From positions 1 to 64,000 of the forward strand of contig CALVFU010000005.1 of NCBI GenBank assembly GCA_944326905.1: 64,000 nucleotides of DNA, in the 5' to 3' direction. The DNA is from Candidatus Gastranaerophilales bacterium. Its GTDB lineage: Bacteria; Cyanobacteriota; Vampirovibrionia; Gastranaerophilales; Gastranaerophilaceae. The notes under the pieces were generated by a model. That model was given only the letters and a program-made list of their open reading frames with translations, had not been told where the DNA came from and ran no database searches. Position 1 is the stretch's first letter. Every line of letters begins with the position of its first letter. Made by a program: the position numbers and the translations under genes. This document shows positions 5,949 to 15,010 of the stretch, in pieces.

Positions 5949-6689
5949 ATGAAAAAAGGTTTACTTATTTTAGCTCTAATGTCTGTAGTTGCTGCAAATA
6001 GTGCAATTGCTCAGTCGTGTACTTGTCCTGAACAAATAAATACAATTTCGGTTAGTTCAAATGCAGTAAAAGAGGTTGCGCCGGATACGGTTGAAATTAA
6101 TATAGAGGTTGAGACATCGGATGCGAAGTCGATGCAAAAGGCAATGACAGATAATAATGAAATATCTCAGAATATTTTAAAGGGGCTCAAAGATTCAATT
6201 AAAACAGAAGATGGAGATTATATAAAAACGGCTGATTTCCGTGCCGACTCGCTTTATAAATATAACGGCAGCAAGAGAGCTTTTGATAAATATCAAGTAA
6301 CGAACAATGTAGTAGTTCATACTAAATCTATAAATGCAATTCCGACGATTATAGAAAAAGCAATATCACTTGGAGCAACCGGGGTGTCAAATTTGAATTT
6401 TAGTGTATCAAATTATGAGCAATATAGAGATGAGTTATTGAAACTGGCAGTTCAAAAAGCAGGTAAACAGGCGCAGACAGCGGCAAGTGCTGCAAACGTG
6501 GTGATAAAAGGGGTTAAGGATATAGCGATTATAAATAACGATAATATATATGGCAGAACACGATACGCGGCTGTTAATTTAAAAGCAAGCGGGGCAGATG
6601 AAGCAGTGCCGCAGGCTGCTGCTCCGTCTATAGAACCGGGAGTTATAAGAATCCAAGCCGGAGTTAATATGGTTTATTTTATAAAATAA
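5949..6689 (+). CDS. Secreted SIMPL (DUF541) domain protein
   Basis: The protein has 246 residues from ATG 5949, chosen because GAGAGAGG sits 7-14 bases upstream and the signal peptide then starts correctly with MKKG. A cleavable signal (hydrophobic core LLILALMSVVAA, then AIAQ) is followed by a SIMPL domain opening INTISVSSNAVKEVAPDTVEINIEVET, typical of periplasmic BP26/YggE-like proteins. These form oligomers and are linked to oxidative stress, but have no agreed reaction. It is monocistronic between two terminators. Confidence 0.85.
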   Translation: MKKGLLILALMSVVAANSAIAQSCTCPEQINTISVSSNAVKEVAPDTVEINIEVETSDAKSMQKAMTDNNEISQNILKGLKDSIKTEDGDYIKTADFRADSLYKYNGSKRAFDKYQVTNNVVVHTKSINAIPTIIEKAISLGATGVSNLNFSVSNYEQYRDELLKLAVQKAGKQAQTAASAANVVIKGVKDIAIINNDNIYGRTRYAAVNLKASGADEAVPQAAAPSIEPGVIRIQAGVNMVYFIK

Positions 6690-6752
6690 TTTAACTGTTT
6701 AACTTAACGGCATTAAATGCGGAGTCGCGCCGTGTCAAAATTAAATGATGTA

Positions 6753-6788
6753 TTAATTGTGCGTCCGTGGGGCGCACAATTAATTTTA
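6753..6788 (+). terminator. Intrinsic terminator after the SIMPL gene
   Basis: TTAATTGTGCG pairs perfectly with CGCACAATTAA (11 bp) around a GC-rich loop, followed by TTTTAA. Confidence 0.75.
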
Positions 6789-6957
6789 ACATGGCAAAAA
6801 GCTTACTTTTCTATGTGTTGCAATTTTTAAGGTGTGTTTTTTTAATACAAATGTATGATTTTAGAAAAAAAAATATACTGCCCTCTTTTATTTACCTTGG
6901 TTTGTTATAAAATAAACCTATGTAGTTAAATTAATTTAAAGATTGGAAGGGATTTAT

Positions 6958-7905
6958 ATGGCAAACAGAATTGGTATTGATGTTGGCGGTACGAATGTTA
7001 AGATAGCACTGGTAGGAGATAAAGGCAATATTATTTATTCAAACTCAATTCCGACAAGAGCGGAAATGGGATATGAATATACAATAAACAACATGAAGCA
7101 GGCAGTAAGCGACCTTTTAAAGGAAACAAATTCAAATACTAAGGATATAGAAGGCATAGGTTTTGGTTTTCCCGGTCAGGTTGACTGGCAGAATGGAATT
7201 GTTCGTTTGGCGCCAAACATTCCGGGCTGGGTAAATGTGCCAATTGCAAAGGTTTTTGAAGATGAGTTTAAGATACCTACCCGCGTGGATAATGATGTTA
7301 GATGTGCCGCGCTTGGCGAATTGAATTTTGGAGCCGGCAGGGGGTGTGAAAACCTTATATGTATAACTGTAGGTACAGGAATTGGCTCAGGATTAATTAT
7401 TAATGGAAAGTTGGTCCGCGGGGCAAGCAATTCTGCCGGTGAAATCGGTCACATAAAACTTGATATAACTGGCGGACCGTTATGCGGATGCGGTGATAGA
7501 GGGTGTTTGGAAGCGTTTGCATCAGGACCAAGCATTGTAAGTATGGCAGAGGAATATATAAGAGGCGGTAAGTCTACTAAATATAGGGAACTTGCTAACC
7601 CGGATATTACGCCTTATGTTGTATCAGAGGCGGCAAAGCTTGGCGATAGAGTTGCACAAAGGATCTTTACAATAATGGGAGAATATATTGGTATAGGTTT
7701 GACCAGTGTTGTAAACCTGCTTAATCCTGAAAAAATAATAATAGGAGGCGGAGTTGCAGATGCAGGTGAAATACTTCTTGCACCTATACGTGAAACGATT
7801 GCAAAACGTGCAATACCTGTTTCGGCAGAAGCTGTTGAAGTTGTTCCTGCACAATTAGGAAATACGGCAGGTGTTATCGGGGCAAGTTTATTGATAAAAT
7901 CATAG
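6958..7905 (+). CDS. ROK family sugar kinase (glucokinase-like)
   Basis: The protein has 315 residues from ATG 6958, which follows GGAAGGG. It phosphorylates a hexose, probably glucose, with ATP in the cytoplasm. An N-terminal phosphate loop (DVGGTNVK, about 6-13), the catalytic Asp in VDNDVRCAALGE, the ROK signature GEIGHI and the zinc-binding CGCGDRGCLEAFASG are all present. This is the family's standard length and order. ROK proteins can also be repressors, but there is no N-terminal helix-turn-helix. Glucose specificity is inferred; N-acetylmannosamine or fructose kinases look similar. Confidence 0.9.
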   Translation: MANRIGIDVGGTNVKIALVGDKGNIIYSNSIPTRAEMGYEYTINNMKQAVSDLLKETNSNTKDIEGIGFGFPGQVDWQNGIVRLAPNIPGWVNVPIAKVFEDEFKIPTRVDNDVRCAALGELNFGAGRGCENLICITVGTGIGSGLIINGKLVRGASNSAGEIGHIKLDITGGPLCGCGDRGCLEAFASGPSIVSMAEEYIRGGKSTKYRELANPDITPYVVSEAAKLGDRVAQRIFTIMGEYIGIGLTSVVNLLNPEKIIIGGGVADAGEILLAPIRETIAKRAIPVSAEAVEVVPAQLGNTAGVIGASLLIKS

Positions 7906-7962
7906 ACTTAATACGCGCGATATGATACAATCCATTTATAACTATGCGGAGTGGCTTTAACT

Positions 7963-8553
7963 ATGAAAAATAACAGAAAAAAAGGGTTTACATTAGTAGA
8001 GATACTGATTGCGCTGTTAATTATCGGAGTACTTGTTGCCGTAATGATTGCTAATATGGCAAAATTAAAACCTGATAAGAGAAAAGCTTTGTTTATAAAG
8101 GCATACACGGTAACAGAGCAAGCGACTGCTAATATGGTTAATGACCCGGAAATGTATCCGACTATATTTGATGAAAATGGTGACTTGGTCTCATACGGGT
8201 TGTCATCTACGTCTGCTCCTGTCGGTATATTGCTGCAAACTGATAGTGTTCCATCCGGGGCAGACAAGTTTGTACATTATTTTTCAAGAGAAGTAGGCGG
8301 GTCGTATAGCAATAATAAAGTTGAAACTAGTGACGGCGTGATTTTTGATATTGAGCGGAAAAACACCAATGCTAAAGCTATCGATGCTTTAGCATTTACA
8401 ATAACTATTTCAATGATTGAAAAGAAAAACAATGCTGAGGTAAAACAGGCGCTTGGTGTTATAAATGTGCGCAACGGCGGAGCTGTTGAGTGCGGGGACA
8501 CAGCCTGTACTACGTATATGGAAGACAGATATAATTTGCGGAGAAGCAATTAG
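7963..8553 (+). CDS. Prepilin-like protein with N-terminal methylation motif
   Basis: The protein has 196 residues from ATG 7963; GCGGAG lies 11-16 bases upstream. The type IV prepilin leader is short and basic (MKNNRKKG), followed by FTLVEILIALLIIGVLVA, with the peptidase site before Phe and Glu at mature position 5. The C-terminal part has two nearby cysteines (ECGDTAC) that may form a disulfide loop. It lacks the C-terminal motif shared by the four prepilins at 20435-23272, so it is a separate subfamily. It probably serves as a pilin or pseudopilin subunit. Confidence 0.85.
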   Translation: MKNNRKKGFTLVEILIALLIIGVLVAVMIANMAKLKPDKRKALFIKAYTVTEQATANMVNDPEMYPTIFDENGDLVSYGLSSTSAPVGILLQTDSVPSGADKFVHYFSREVGGSYSNNKVETSDGVIFDIERKNTNAKAIDALAFTITISMIEKKNNAEVKQALGVINVRNGGAVECGDTACTTYMEDRYNLRRSN

Positions 8554-8574
8554 AGAATATTATTTAGAATAAAT

Positions 8575-8605
8575 AAAAAAACTGTACATTTGTACAGTTT
8601 TTTTA
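8575..8605 (+). terminator. Intrinsic terminator
   Basis: AAAACTGTACA pairs with TGTACAGTTTT (11 bp) around a two-base loop, with a T run on the plus strand. Confidence 0.85.
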
Positions 8606-8740
8606 TTTGAAAGCTTTATGCAGCCTAAATCTTACGGAATATTTAAACTTTAGCCGCAAGTATAATTTTTTATCCCCTTCTTGTTTAATTTATTTTTTCT
8701 TTGAAGAACATAGAATAAAAATAAAGGAGTGAGGATTATA

Positions 8741-9556
8741 ATGAACAGTATATTTATCTCTCCGGTTTATAAACTGGAGCAATTACGTTACATATTTATT
8801 GTGCTTACATCAAAATCTTGCAATCAGCGCTGCAAGCAATGCTATATTGATTTTCCAATAAACAGGCATGATAAGGATTTTATAGATATAAACAAAATAA
8901 AAGAAGCACTTGTACAGTTAAAAAATGAAAGTATAGAATGTATTTACCTCACAGGGGCGGAGCCGATGACTCATCCTAATTTTAATAATATTCTTAGATT
9001 ATGTCTTAAGTATACTAATGTATGTATTTGTACAAACGCTTCATTTATCAATGAAAAAAAAGCAAGGTTTTTAAGAAAGGTAGAGGATGAGGGGAAGAAT
9101 AATTTATTTTTCCGTTTTTCTTTGTCGCATTATGAAGAGTTAAAAAATGATATGGCAAGGTACAGAGGTTCTTTCAGGCAGACTTTTTTTGCGCTTAAAA
9201 ATCTTGAAAGATACGGTTTTTCAATAATTTTAGAGATTGTAAACTATTATAGAGAGGAGGAGCGAGTGTTACTTGAAATGTTTAGGAAAAAATTTGAAGA
9301 GTATGGTGTAAATCCTGAAATCTCGATTGGTCAATATTTTGATAAAATGAACCCTCCGCAAGAGTATAATGATAAATCCAAAGATTGCACAAACAGCCGG
9401 ACTTTGACTCAGAACGGTGTATATTCATGTCCATATCTTGCTAACGATTACCGAGGCAGGATGGGGGGAAGCTTTTTAGATTATGCAAAGTCAGTTAATG
9501 CAGAAACGGAATATTGTATGGAGTGTACTTCCTGCAGCGTTATTCATGTTAGCTAA
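8741..9556 (+). CDS. Radical SAM protein with C-terminal Cys cluster
   Basis: The protein has 271 residues from ATG 8741 after AAAGGAGTGAGG. SCNQRCKQCYIDFP carries the CxxxCxxC that binds the radical SAM 4Fe-4S cluster, and YLTGAEPMTHP is the SAM-binding GGEP-like segment (here TGAEP). Seven later cysteines, including the final CMECTSCS, resemble an auxiliary SPASM/Twitch cluster domain, so peptide or small-molecule modification is likely. No precursor peptide gene is visible on either side, so the substrate is unknown. Its end overlaps the convergent 510-residue membrane protein by four bases. Confidence 0.8.
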   Translation: MNSIFISPVYKLEQLRYIFIVLTSKSCNQRCKQCYIDFPINRHDKDFIDINKIKEALVQLKNESIECIYLTGAEPMTHPNFNNILRLCLKYTNVCICTNASFINEKKARFLRKVEDEGKNNLFFRFSLSHYEELKNDMARYRGSFRQTFFALKNLERYGFSIILEIVNYYREEERVLLEMFRKKFEEYGVNPEISIGQYFDKMNPPQEYNDKSKDCTNSRTLTQNGVYSCPYLANDYRGRMGGSFLDYAKSVNAETEYCMECTSCSVIHVS

Positions 9557-11085
9557 GCAGTGTTTCTGGTTGATTCAGTCTGTGCTTTACCAAATTCATC
9601 GCCCCCAGGGAAACCTGAAATTCCTGTAACTTTTCTTGTTACATAATACTGGATTTTAGGTATTATTGTAGAGATAAAAGCTACACAGATTGTGAAACCG
9701 ACAAGAAAATTGAGTCCTGTGAATGCAAGATTTTTGTTTTTTACTGATTTCAATAAAGCAGAATCAATTTTGCCGTTGTTTGAGGCGCTGATAATGTCTT
9801 CTATATATTGAAGCACTTTGCTTTTTTGTTTGTAAAGTGCTTTGTGTGAAATATATTTATATTCGTCTTTATATGCTCCATTTGTATAATTATCAAAAAT
9901 CATGTGCAGAAATTCAGGCGAATTAGCTATTCCTCCTTTGAATACATCTGCAATTTGATTTTTGCTTAAAATGCTGACACCTGCCCGCTTAGGCTGTAGT
10001 TCAGACATTTTACGCGCGAGATTTCCGTATTGTTTTTTTTCAGCGGGCGTTAGTGCTGCAAGAAATTTATCAAGCTCGATGGCTTCGATTGGAACTTGTG
10101 GTTTTCTTCCTAATTTTGTCATAAATGCAGCTGTTTTAGACGGCGCTTCTTTTTCGAAATCCAGTTTGGGTATTTTTTTTACACCTGTACCAAACATTAA
10201 TTTTTTAAATTCTGCGGCGTCAATACTTCCGTCTTTTGATAGGATAAAATCATTAAGATATTTTGTAACACAATTAACAGTTTTAGGGTCAAGACGATTA
10301 GATGTTTTACCGCCAGTCTCTATCAAATTCATAACTTTTGCAGCATCATCTCTTGCCCAGTAGTAGAAATAAATTGAGCCTATATCTCTTATTAAAATAT
10401 CCAGTGTTTCTTCTTTGCGTCTTGCGTTCAGCCCTCTTCCCCCTGCAATTCCTATATCGGTTCCTAAAAGTTTGCCGACATTTGTATTTTCAATAAAATT
10501 AGTAAACGTATTTAATCCTGCCATACCTTTGAATGTAGGAGGTGTATTATTTTTTTGAGTTTGTTCGGAAGTTGTTGTATTTGAGTTGTCTATAATTTGA
10601 GTTTTTTGTTCAGCTTTCTTTTTATTAATTTTCCTTGAAAGAGCCTGATTGAATTTTGGTACTGCAAAACCTATAAATAAATCTGCAAGAATAATTGCAG
10701 AGATAACTTTTATACCTTTAATAACAGAGATTTTATTTGACGAAAATCCTTTTGGGTAATTGGATTTATTCATCATAAAATTGTCAAATGGGCGGCGCAT
10801 AATGTCGGAGCCTACATCAAAGCTTACTCCTTTATTTTTAAGCAGTGCACCGATTAATTTATCGCCGATATAATTTAAAAATTTAACGCCGCCAAGCCAG
10901 GTTATAGTGCCGGATACTTCCTCAATAACCCGTTCTCTCGCTTCTTGTTCTCCGCCTCTTTTGTATGCCATTCTGGTTCGTCCCGATATACACAATGCTT
11001 CTTGTGCAATAATTGGGGATACATTATCAGGCTTTGTAAGGGTGGTAACGGCGTTACCAATTTTATCCATTATTCCTATCGGCAT
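9553..11085 (-). CDS. Uncharacterised 510-residue membrane protein
   Basis: I do not recognise a characterised family. Two hydrophobic segments (about residues 125-145 and 463-485) bracket a long hydrophilic middle rich in Lys, Thr and Asn, including a low-complexity stretch near 165-185 and TFKGMAG near 188. The C-terminus is Gly-rich then polar. The family seems lineage-specific rather than horizontally acquired, because base composition matches its neighbours. It is convergent with, and overlaps by four bases, the radical SAM gene. No function is assigned. Confidence 0.7.
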   Translation of the reverse strand: MPIGIMDKIGNAVTTLTKPDNVSPIIAQEALCISGRTRMAYKRGGEQEARERVIEEVSGTITWLGGVKFLNYIGDKLIGALLKNKGVSFDVGSDIMRRPFDNFMMNKSNYPKGFSSNKISVIKGIKVISAIILADLFIGFAVPKFNQALSRKINKKKAEQKTQIIDNSNTTTSEQTQKNNTPPTFKGMAGLNTFTNFIENTNVGKLLGTDIGIAGGRGLNARRKEETLDILIRDIGSIYFYYWARDDAAKVMNLIETGGKTSNRLDPKTVNCVTKYLNDFILSKDGSIDAAEFKKLMFGTGVKKIPKLDFEKEAPSKTAAFMTKLGRKPQVPIEAIELDKFLAALTPAEKKQYGNLARKMSELQPKRAGVSILSKNQIADVFKGGIANSPEFLHMIFDNYTNGAYKDEYKYISHKALYKQKSKVLQYIEDIISASNNGKIDSALLKSVKNKNLAFTGLNFLVGFTICVAFISTIIPKIQYYVTRKVTGISGFPGGDEFGKAQTESTRNTA

Positions 11086-11251
11086 ATAAAAAATACTTTC
11101 TATCTAAATTATATTTGTTATAAAGCTCCTAAAAAAAATTTTTGCTTATCTAAAATAAAAAATTTACAAAAGTATAAAAATATATCTCATGTACTAAATT
11201 GCTCAGAACCAGTTATTGTGCTATAATTCTATAGACAAAAGGGGATTTAAA

Positions 11252-11926
11252 ATGAGAGTAGTAGCACTTTTTTTAACAATATTAATGTTTACGGGCACTG
11301 TATTTGCAGCTCCGTTTGAAGCTGATGCAAAGACTAAACGGATACCTGCCGGAACTGTTCTTTCATTGCAGCTTTTGTCACCGATTGATACCAGGACAAA
11401 TAGTGAAGGTGATTATTTTAACGCAATGCTTTTAACAGAGCAGGTTTCAGGCGCAAATGTAATTTTGCCGTCAGGTTCTGTTGTACGCGGCAGCGTAAGA
11501 GGGATAACTCAGCCCAAGAGATTTTCCAAAGGTGCTGTTTTATACCTGGACTTTGACCATGTTGTAACGCCAAGCGGAAGGCAGCTGCCATTAGCTATGG
11601 GGCTGACAGGTATTACACATCTTACGGCAGATGGTGGAATATACGGTTCTTTAGGTTATGGCGAGGCTGTTCAGGAAAACTGGGACAAGACAAAAGAGAT
11701 TACGAGTAATGCGGTTGATGTAGGTTTATCGGCTGAGGATACTATGCCTGGACTTCAATATCTTACGACACCGTTTTGTGCTATAGGCGGTGCTATAGGC
11801 GGTATTGGATATTTTATTGGTGATAGTATTGCTGATATGTTTAGAAAAGGAAAGAGTGTATACTTAAAGCAGGGGCAGGTTATAGGGGTGCAATTAACAG
11901 AGCCGGTTGATATTCCTGTTTATTAA
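11252..11926 (+). CDS. Hypothetical secreted protein upstream of fliI
   Basis: The protein has 224 residues from ATG 11252 following AAAGGGGA. A clear signal peptide (VVALFLTILMFTGTVFA) precedes a mature part with beta-rich, conserved-looking segments (IPAGTVLSLQLLSPIDT, VILPSGSVVRG) and a Gly-rich hydrophobic stretch near 180 (GGAIGGIGYFIGDSIADMF). Segments like these occur in beta-barrel-type surface domains of TrbI/VirB10 and similar proteins. That link is weak, so I assign no function. The gene ends 10 bp before fliI and is probably co-transcribed with it, which makes a surface or flagellar link possible. Confidence 0.75.
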   Translation: MRVVALFLTILMFTGTVFAAPFEADAKTKRIPAGTVLSLQLLSPIDTRTNSEGDYFNAMLLTEQVSGANVILPSGSVVRGSVRGITQPKRFSKGAVLYLDFDHVVTPSGRQLPLAMGLTGITHLTADGGIYGSLGYGEAVQENWDKTKEITSNAVDVGLSAEDTMPGLQYLTTPFCAIGGAIGGIGYFIGDSIADMFRKGKSVYLKQGQVIGVQLTEPVDIPVY

Positions 11927-11936
11927 TAGGTAGCTG

Positions 11937-13283
11937 ATGGAAGGCGTAGATCAAGAATATTTAGATAATTTAAAATCTAAAGTGCGCGGGCTGCTGCAAA
12001 GTACGGAGCTTTATCAGTATAAAGGCAGTGTCTCTAAACTTTTGGGTTTGACTGTAGAGGTAAAGCTTCCGGGGCTTAAGATAGGTGATTTGTGTTATAT
12101 AGAAACTTATACAGGTGAGAAAAAACCTGCAGAAGTTGTTGCATTCAAAGGTGATGTTGCTCAACTGCTCTTACTGTATGACGGAGCAGGCATTGGGCAA
12201 GGGTGTCTTGTACAGACAAACGGCAAACCTATAATAATTCCTGTTGGCGATTTTTTACTTGGAAGGATTATAAATCCTTTAGGTGATCCCATTGACGGCA
12301 GACCTTTAGATACGACCGGGGCAGAGTGGCGTCCAATTGAGGGAGCTGCTCCTGAGCCTTTTGAACGCCCGATTATAACCGAGATATTTTCAACAGGTGT
12401 AAGAGCAATAGATAGTTGCATGACAATGGGCTGCGGGCAGCGGCTCGGCTTGTTTGCAGGCTCAGGTGTCGGTAAAAGTACTTTGCTGGGTATGATAGCA
12501 AGAAATTCAGATGCTGATGTAAACGTTGTTGCACTGATTGGAGAACGTGGAAGAGAGGTAAAAGAGTTTGTTGAGGATGCACTGGGCGAGGAGGGTATGA
12601 AACGTTCTGTACTTGTGTGCTCAACTGGCGACCAGCCGCCTTTGATACGTCAAAAGTGCCTGCTTGCGGCAACTGCTGTTTGTGAGTATTTTAGAGATAA
12701 AGGCAAAAAAGTTTTCTTGATGACAGATACAGTAACACGATGTGCAATGGCAGGGCGTGAAGTAGGTTTGTCAGTAGGAGAGCCGCCTACAATGAAAGGT
12801 TATCCTCCGTCAATTTTTTCCTGGCTTCAAAAAGTCCTTGAACGTGCCGGAAACAGCCCAAAGGGGTCAATTACCGCGTTGTATACCGTATTAATGGAAG
12901 GGGATGATATTTCCGATCCGATTGTTGATATTGTAAGAGGTATTGTAGACGGGCACATTTTCTTATCAAGAAAAGTTGCTGAGATGAACCACTACCCTGC
13001 AATTGATGTTTTAGGCAGTATATCAAGGCTTATGTCCGCAATTGCAACACCTGAACATAAAGCGGCTGCAGGAAAATTAAGAGCGCTGATGGCTTTGTAT
13101 AGAGAAAATAAAGACCTTATTGATGTTGGGATGTATCAGCCCGGAACTAATCCTAAATTAGATACAGCTATCCAGATGATGCCTCAGATAAATGCATTTT
13201 TGCAGCAGCGTACAACAGATATTGTCTCAATGGATACAACTGTAAGTACTTTGGTACAAATGATGCAGGGTGTCGAGATTTAA
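11937..13283 (+). CDS. fliI: Flagellar type III export ATPase FliI
   Basis: FliI is the hexameric ATPase at the flagellar export gate that powers chaperone release. The 448 residues include the beta-barrel N-domain, Walker A GSGVGKST (175-182), GERGREVKEF (about 202-211), Walker B in VFLMTDTVTR, and GYPPSIFSWLQKVLERAG, all diagnostic of FliI/YscN rather than F1 beta. Injectisome versus flagellar use is settled by the flgB-flgC-fliE genes 5.5 kb downstream. No fliH or fliJ sits beside it, so flagellar genes are scattered. Confidence 0.93.
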   Translation: MEGVDQEYLDNLKSKVRGLLQSTELYQYKGSVSKLLGLTVEVKLPGLKIGDLCYIETYTGEKKPAEVVAFKGDVAQLLLLYDGAGIGQGCLVQTNGKPIIIPVGDFLLGRIINPLGDPIDGRPLDTTGAEWRPIEGAAPEPFERPIITEIFSTGVRAIDSCMTMGCGQRLGLFAGSGVGKSTLLGMIARNSDADVNVVALIGERGREVKEFVEDALGEEGMKRSVLVCSTGDQPPLIRQKCLLAATAVCEYFRDKGKKVFLMTDTVTRCAMAGREVGLSVGEPPTMKGYPPSIFSWLQKVLERAGNSPKGSITALYTVLMEGDDISDPIVDIVRGIVDGHIFLSRKVAEMNHYPAIDVLGSISRLMSAIATPEHKAAAGKLRALMALYRENKDLIDVGMYQPGTNPKLDTAIQMMPQINAFLQQRTTDIVSMDTTVSTLVQMMQGVEI

Positions 13284-13286
13284 TTG

Positions 13287-13631
13287 CTAAATATTTTTTA
13301 GGTGTTCGATTTTTAATTCAGGTTCTAAGATTATTCCAATTGCATCTATTCTGTAGTTTTTATATTTTTTGTTTTCACTTAGGTATGTGAATACTCCTGT
13401 TTTGATATGATTATATTTTGTTTTTGTAATAGCTTCAAATGGGATACCAAATTGATTATTTTTTCTTGTTTTTACTTCTGCAAAAACAAGTGTATTTTTA
13501 TCAAGCGCAATTATATCTATTTCGCAAAATTTTGAGAAGTGCTTGTTTGTTTCAATAATTTTGTACCCTTGCTTTTTTAAGTACTCTGCAGCTATTAATT
13601 CTCCTCTTTTGCCGGTTGTAATATTATTCAT
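13287..13631 (-). CDS. YraN/UPF0102 family endonuclease-like protein
   Basis: The protein has 114 residues with the family core: GKRGELIAAEYLKKQGY at the N-terminus, then CEIDIIALDKNTLVFAEVKTRKN, where Asp, Glu and Lys form the restriction-endonuclease-fold active site (D-x-n-E-V-K). The natural role is unclear; links to Holliday-junction or recombination processing have been proposed. It is the last gene of a tight leftward operon, overlapping the preceding ATPase gene by eight bases. Confidence 0.9.
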   Translation of the reverse strand: MNNITTGKRGELIAAEYLKKQGYKIIETNKHFSKFCEIDIIALDKNTLVFAEVKTRKNNQFGIPFEAITKTKYNHIKTGVFTYLSENKKYKNYRIDAIGIILEPELKIEHLKNI

Positions 13632-14292
13632 CTATTAACCCCTCACACAATACGAATCTGCCGAGCGGAACAACTGAACAATATTCTTCAAGCGAGTGTA
13701 CGAAGCATTTATTGTCGCAAAAACCGCCTGAGAGATAAATCTTTAAAGGCTTTTTGGCAAACACCCAGGCATTGTAGGCTATTCCGTGTATGAATTTAGC
13801 AATAGAAGTTTTTGCCTCTTCGCCTTTAGAGATGTCATCCATGATTTTTTCTAATCCGAAAATACCGCAAGTAATAGTAAATTTTTCAGGATTAAATTCC
13901 AAATCGTCGCGTTTAAGGTTATAGAATTTTAAAAGCATTTCGACTGTAGCGCCTGTAGAGCTTGCGCATGAGGTATTCCAGTCCATATCATGGAATTTTG
14001 AGTCCTTAAATCTTATCCATTTTGCATCTCGGCTGCCTAAATCCAGGATAGTAGCGTTAGTATCAATTGTACCTTTACAACCTTTAGCCAGTGCAATAAT
14101 TTCATTTTCAGTGGCGTTGCTCATGTGTCCGCAGGAGCGGGAAGGGCAGATATTAGAAGTTTTTATAATTGAGGAAGGAATAATATAATACTTTTTGTCC
14201 TCAAATTCTTTAATAAAATATTTTTTATCAAAGGAATCATTTCTTGTAGTTATTATTTTTGAGTATGTTGTTCCGGCGTCAAGATAAATCAT
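13624..14292 (-). CDS. Compact BadF/BcrA/HgdC-type activating ATPase
   Basis: The protein has 222 residues, short for the family. These ASKHA ATPases use ATP hydrolysis to inject one low-potential electron into a 2-hydroxyacyl-CoA dehydratase or benzoyl-CoA reductase. Visible features are the N-terminal phosphate-1 loop (LDAGTTYSK), phosphate-2-like ILDLGSRDAKW, and both cysteines that bridge the homodimer 4Fe-4S cluster (SCASSTG and TCGIFG), followed by the adenosine loop YLSGGF. The start overlaps the stop of the upstream gene by four bases, so the two are translationally coupled. An activator role is inferred from family; no recognisable dehydratase subunits are in the window. Confidence 0.75.
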   Translation of the reverse strand: MIYLDAGTTYSKIITTRNDSFDKKYFIKEFEDKKYYIIPSSIIKTSNICPSRSCGHMSNATENEIIALAKGCKGTIDTNATILDLGSRDAKWIRFKDSKFHDMDWNTSCASSTGATVEMLLKFYNLKRDDLEFNPEKFTITCGIFGLEKIMDDISKGEEAKTSIAKFIHGIAYNAWVFAKKPLKIYLSGGFCDNKCFVHSLEEYCSVVPLGRFVLCEGLIDE

Positions 14293-15008
14293 CGTAACCT
14301 CAGAAATGCTTCAATTTTTGCTTTAATAGAGTTGTTTATGTAATCATCAACATCAATGTAGAGCCCGTTATACTTGTCCGCAAGGTATTTTGCGAGCTGT
14401 GTTTTGGAACAAAAAGCCTGAGCATAAAATACGGTTGGAATGCTGGCATCAACGTACATTTCAAGCTCTAAATCAGCAGGCGTTCCGGCTTCAACACAGC
14501 GTGTCCAGCCGTATATATGGGTAGCGGCTGGAAATAGTTTAAGAATTTCATAATCATTTGGAGGAACTCCCCAGAAACCAAATTGCGGCTTTATTTGCGG
14601 ATAATTTATATCAGGAATGCCATCTATTATGTTATTCATTATAGTGTTGAATTTATCAATAAGCGGCAGATTGCTTGTGCATATTTTAATTGGGCGTTTA
14701 GGCAGAGTTTGTTCATATATAGAGGTTTCGCAGTCAAACCCAAATTCTGACAGGAGACGTGCGGCAAACCAGCCGCTGTCGCATTTGTCTTTGCCTATAG
14801 GTGCTGCGATTTTTACGGGGCTTAGTGCAAATGCGTTGTTTATAATATTTTTAATTATTTTACAGTAGGCTTTTGGCAGAATTTCTTTATCAGGGGCTCC
14901 AAGGTCAACATCCAAATCTACCCAGCGGCAGTTTGGATATTGATTTTTAATTTTGTTTATTAACGACGGATCAGGGTATCCCCAAAAACCTATTAATTGT
15001 TCATTCAT
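14289..15008 (-). CDS. Unrecognised Cys-rich partner of the BadF-type ATPase
   Basis: The 239-residue soluble protein belongs to no family I recognise. It opens with IGFWGYPDP and repeats a closely similar FGFWGVPPND near residue 143, suggesting two related halves. It has seven cysteines, including KCDSG, RCVEAG and FCSK, which could bind a metal cluster. It lies three bases after the symporter gene and is translationally coupled to the ATPase gene, so the two proteins probably act together. A divergent dehydratase-like or client subunit is possible but speculative. Confidence 0.65.
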   Translation of the reverse strand: MNEQLIGFWGYPDPSLINKIKNQYPNCRWVDLDVDLGAPDKEILPKAYCKIIKNIINNAFALSPVKIAAPIGKDKCDSGWFAARLLSEFGFDCETSIYEQTLPKRPIKICTSNLPLIDKFNTIMNNIIDGIPDINYPQIKPQFGFWGVPPNDYEILKLFPAATHIYGWTRCVEAGTPADLELEMYVDASIPTVFYAQAFCSKTQLAKYLADKYNGLYIDVDDYINNSIKAKIEAFLRLR

Positions 15009-15010
15009 TG

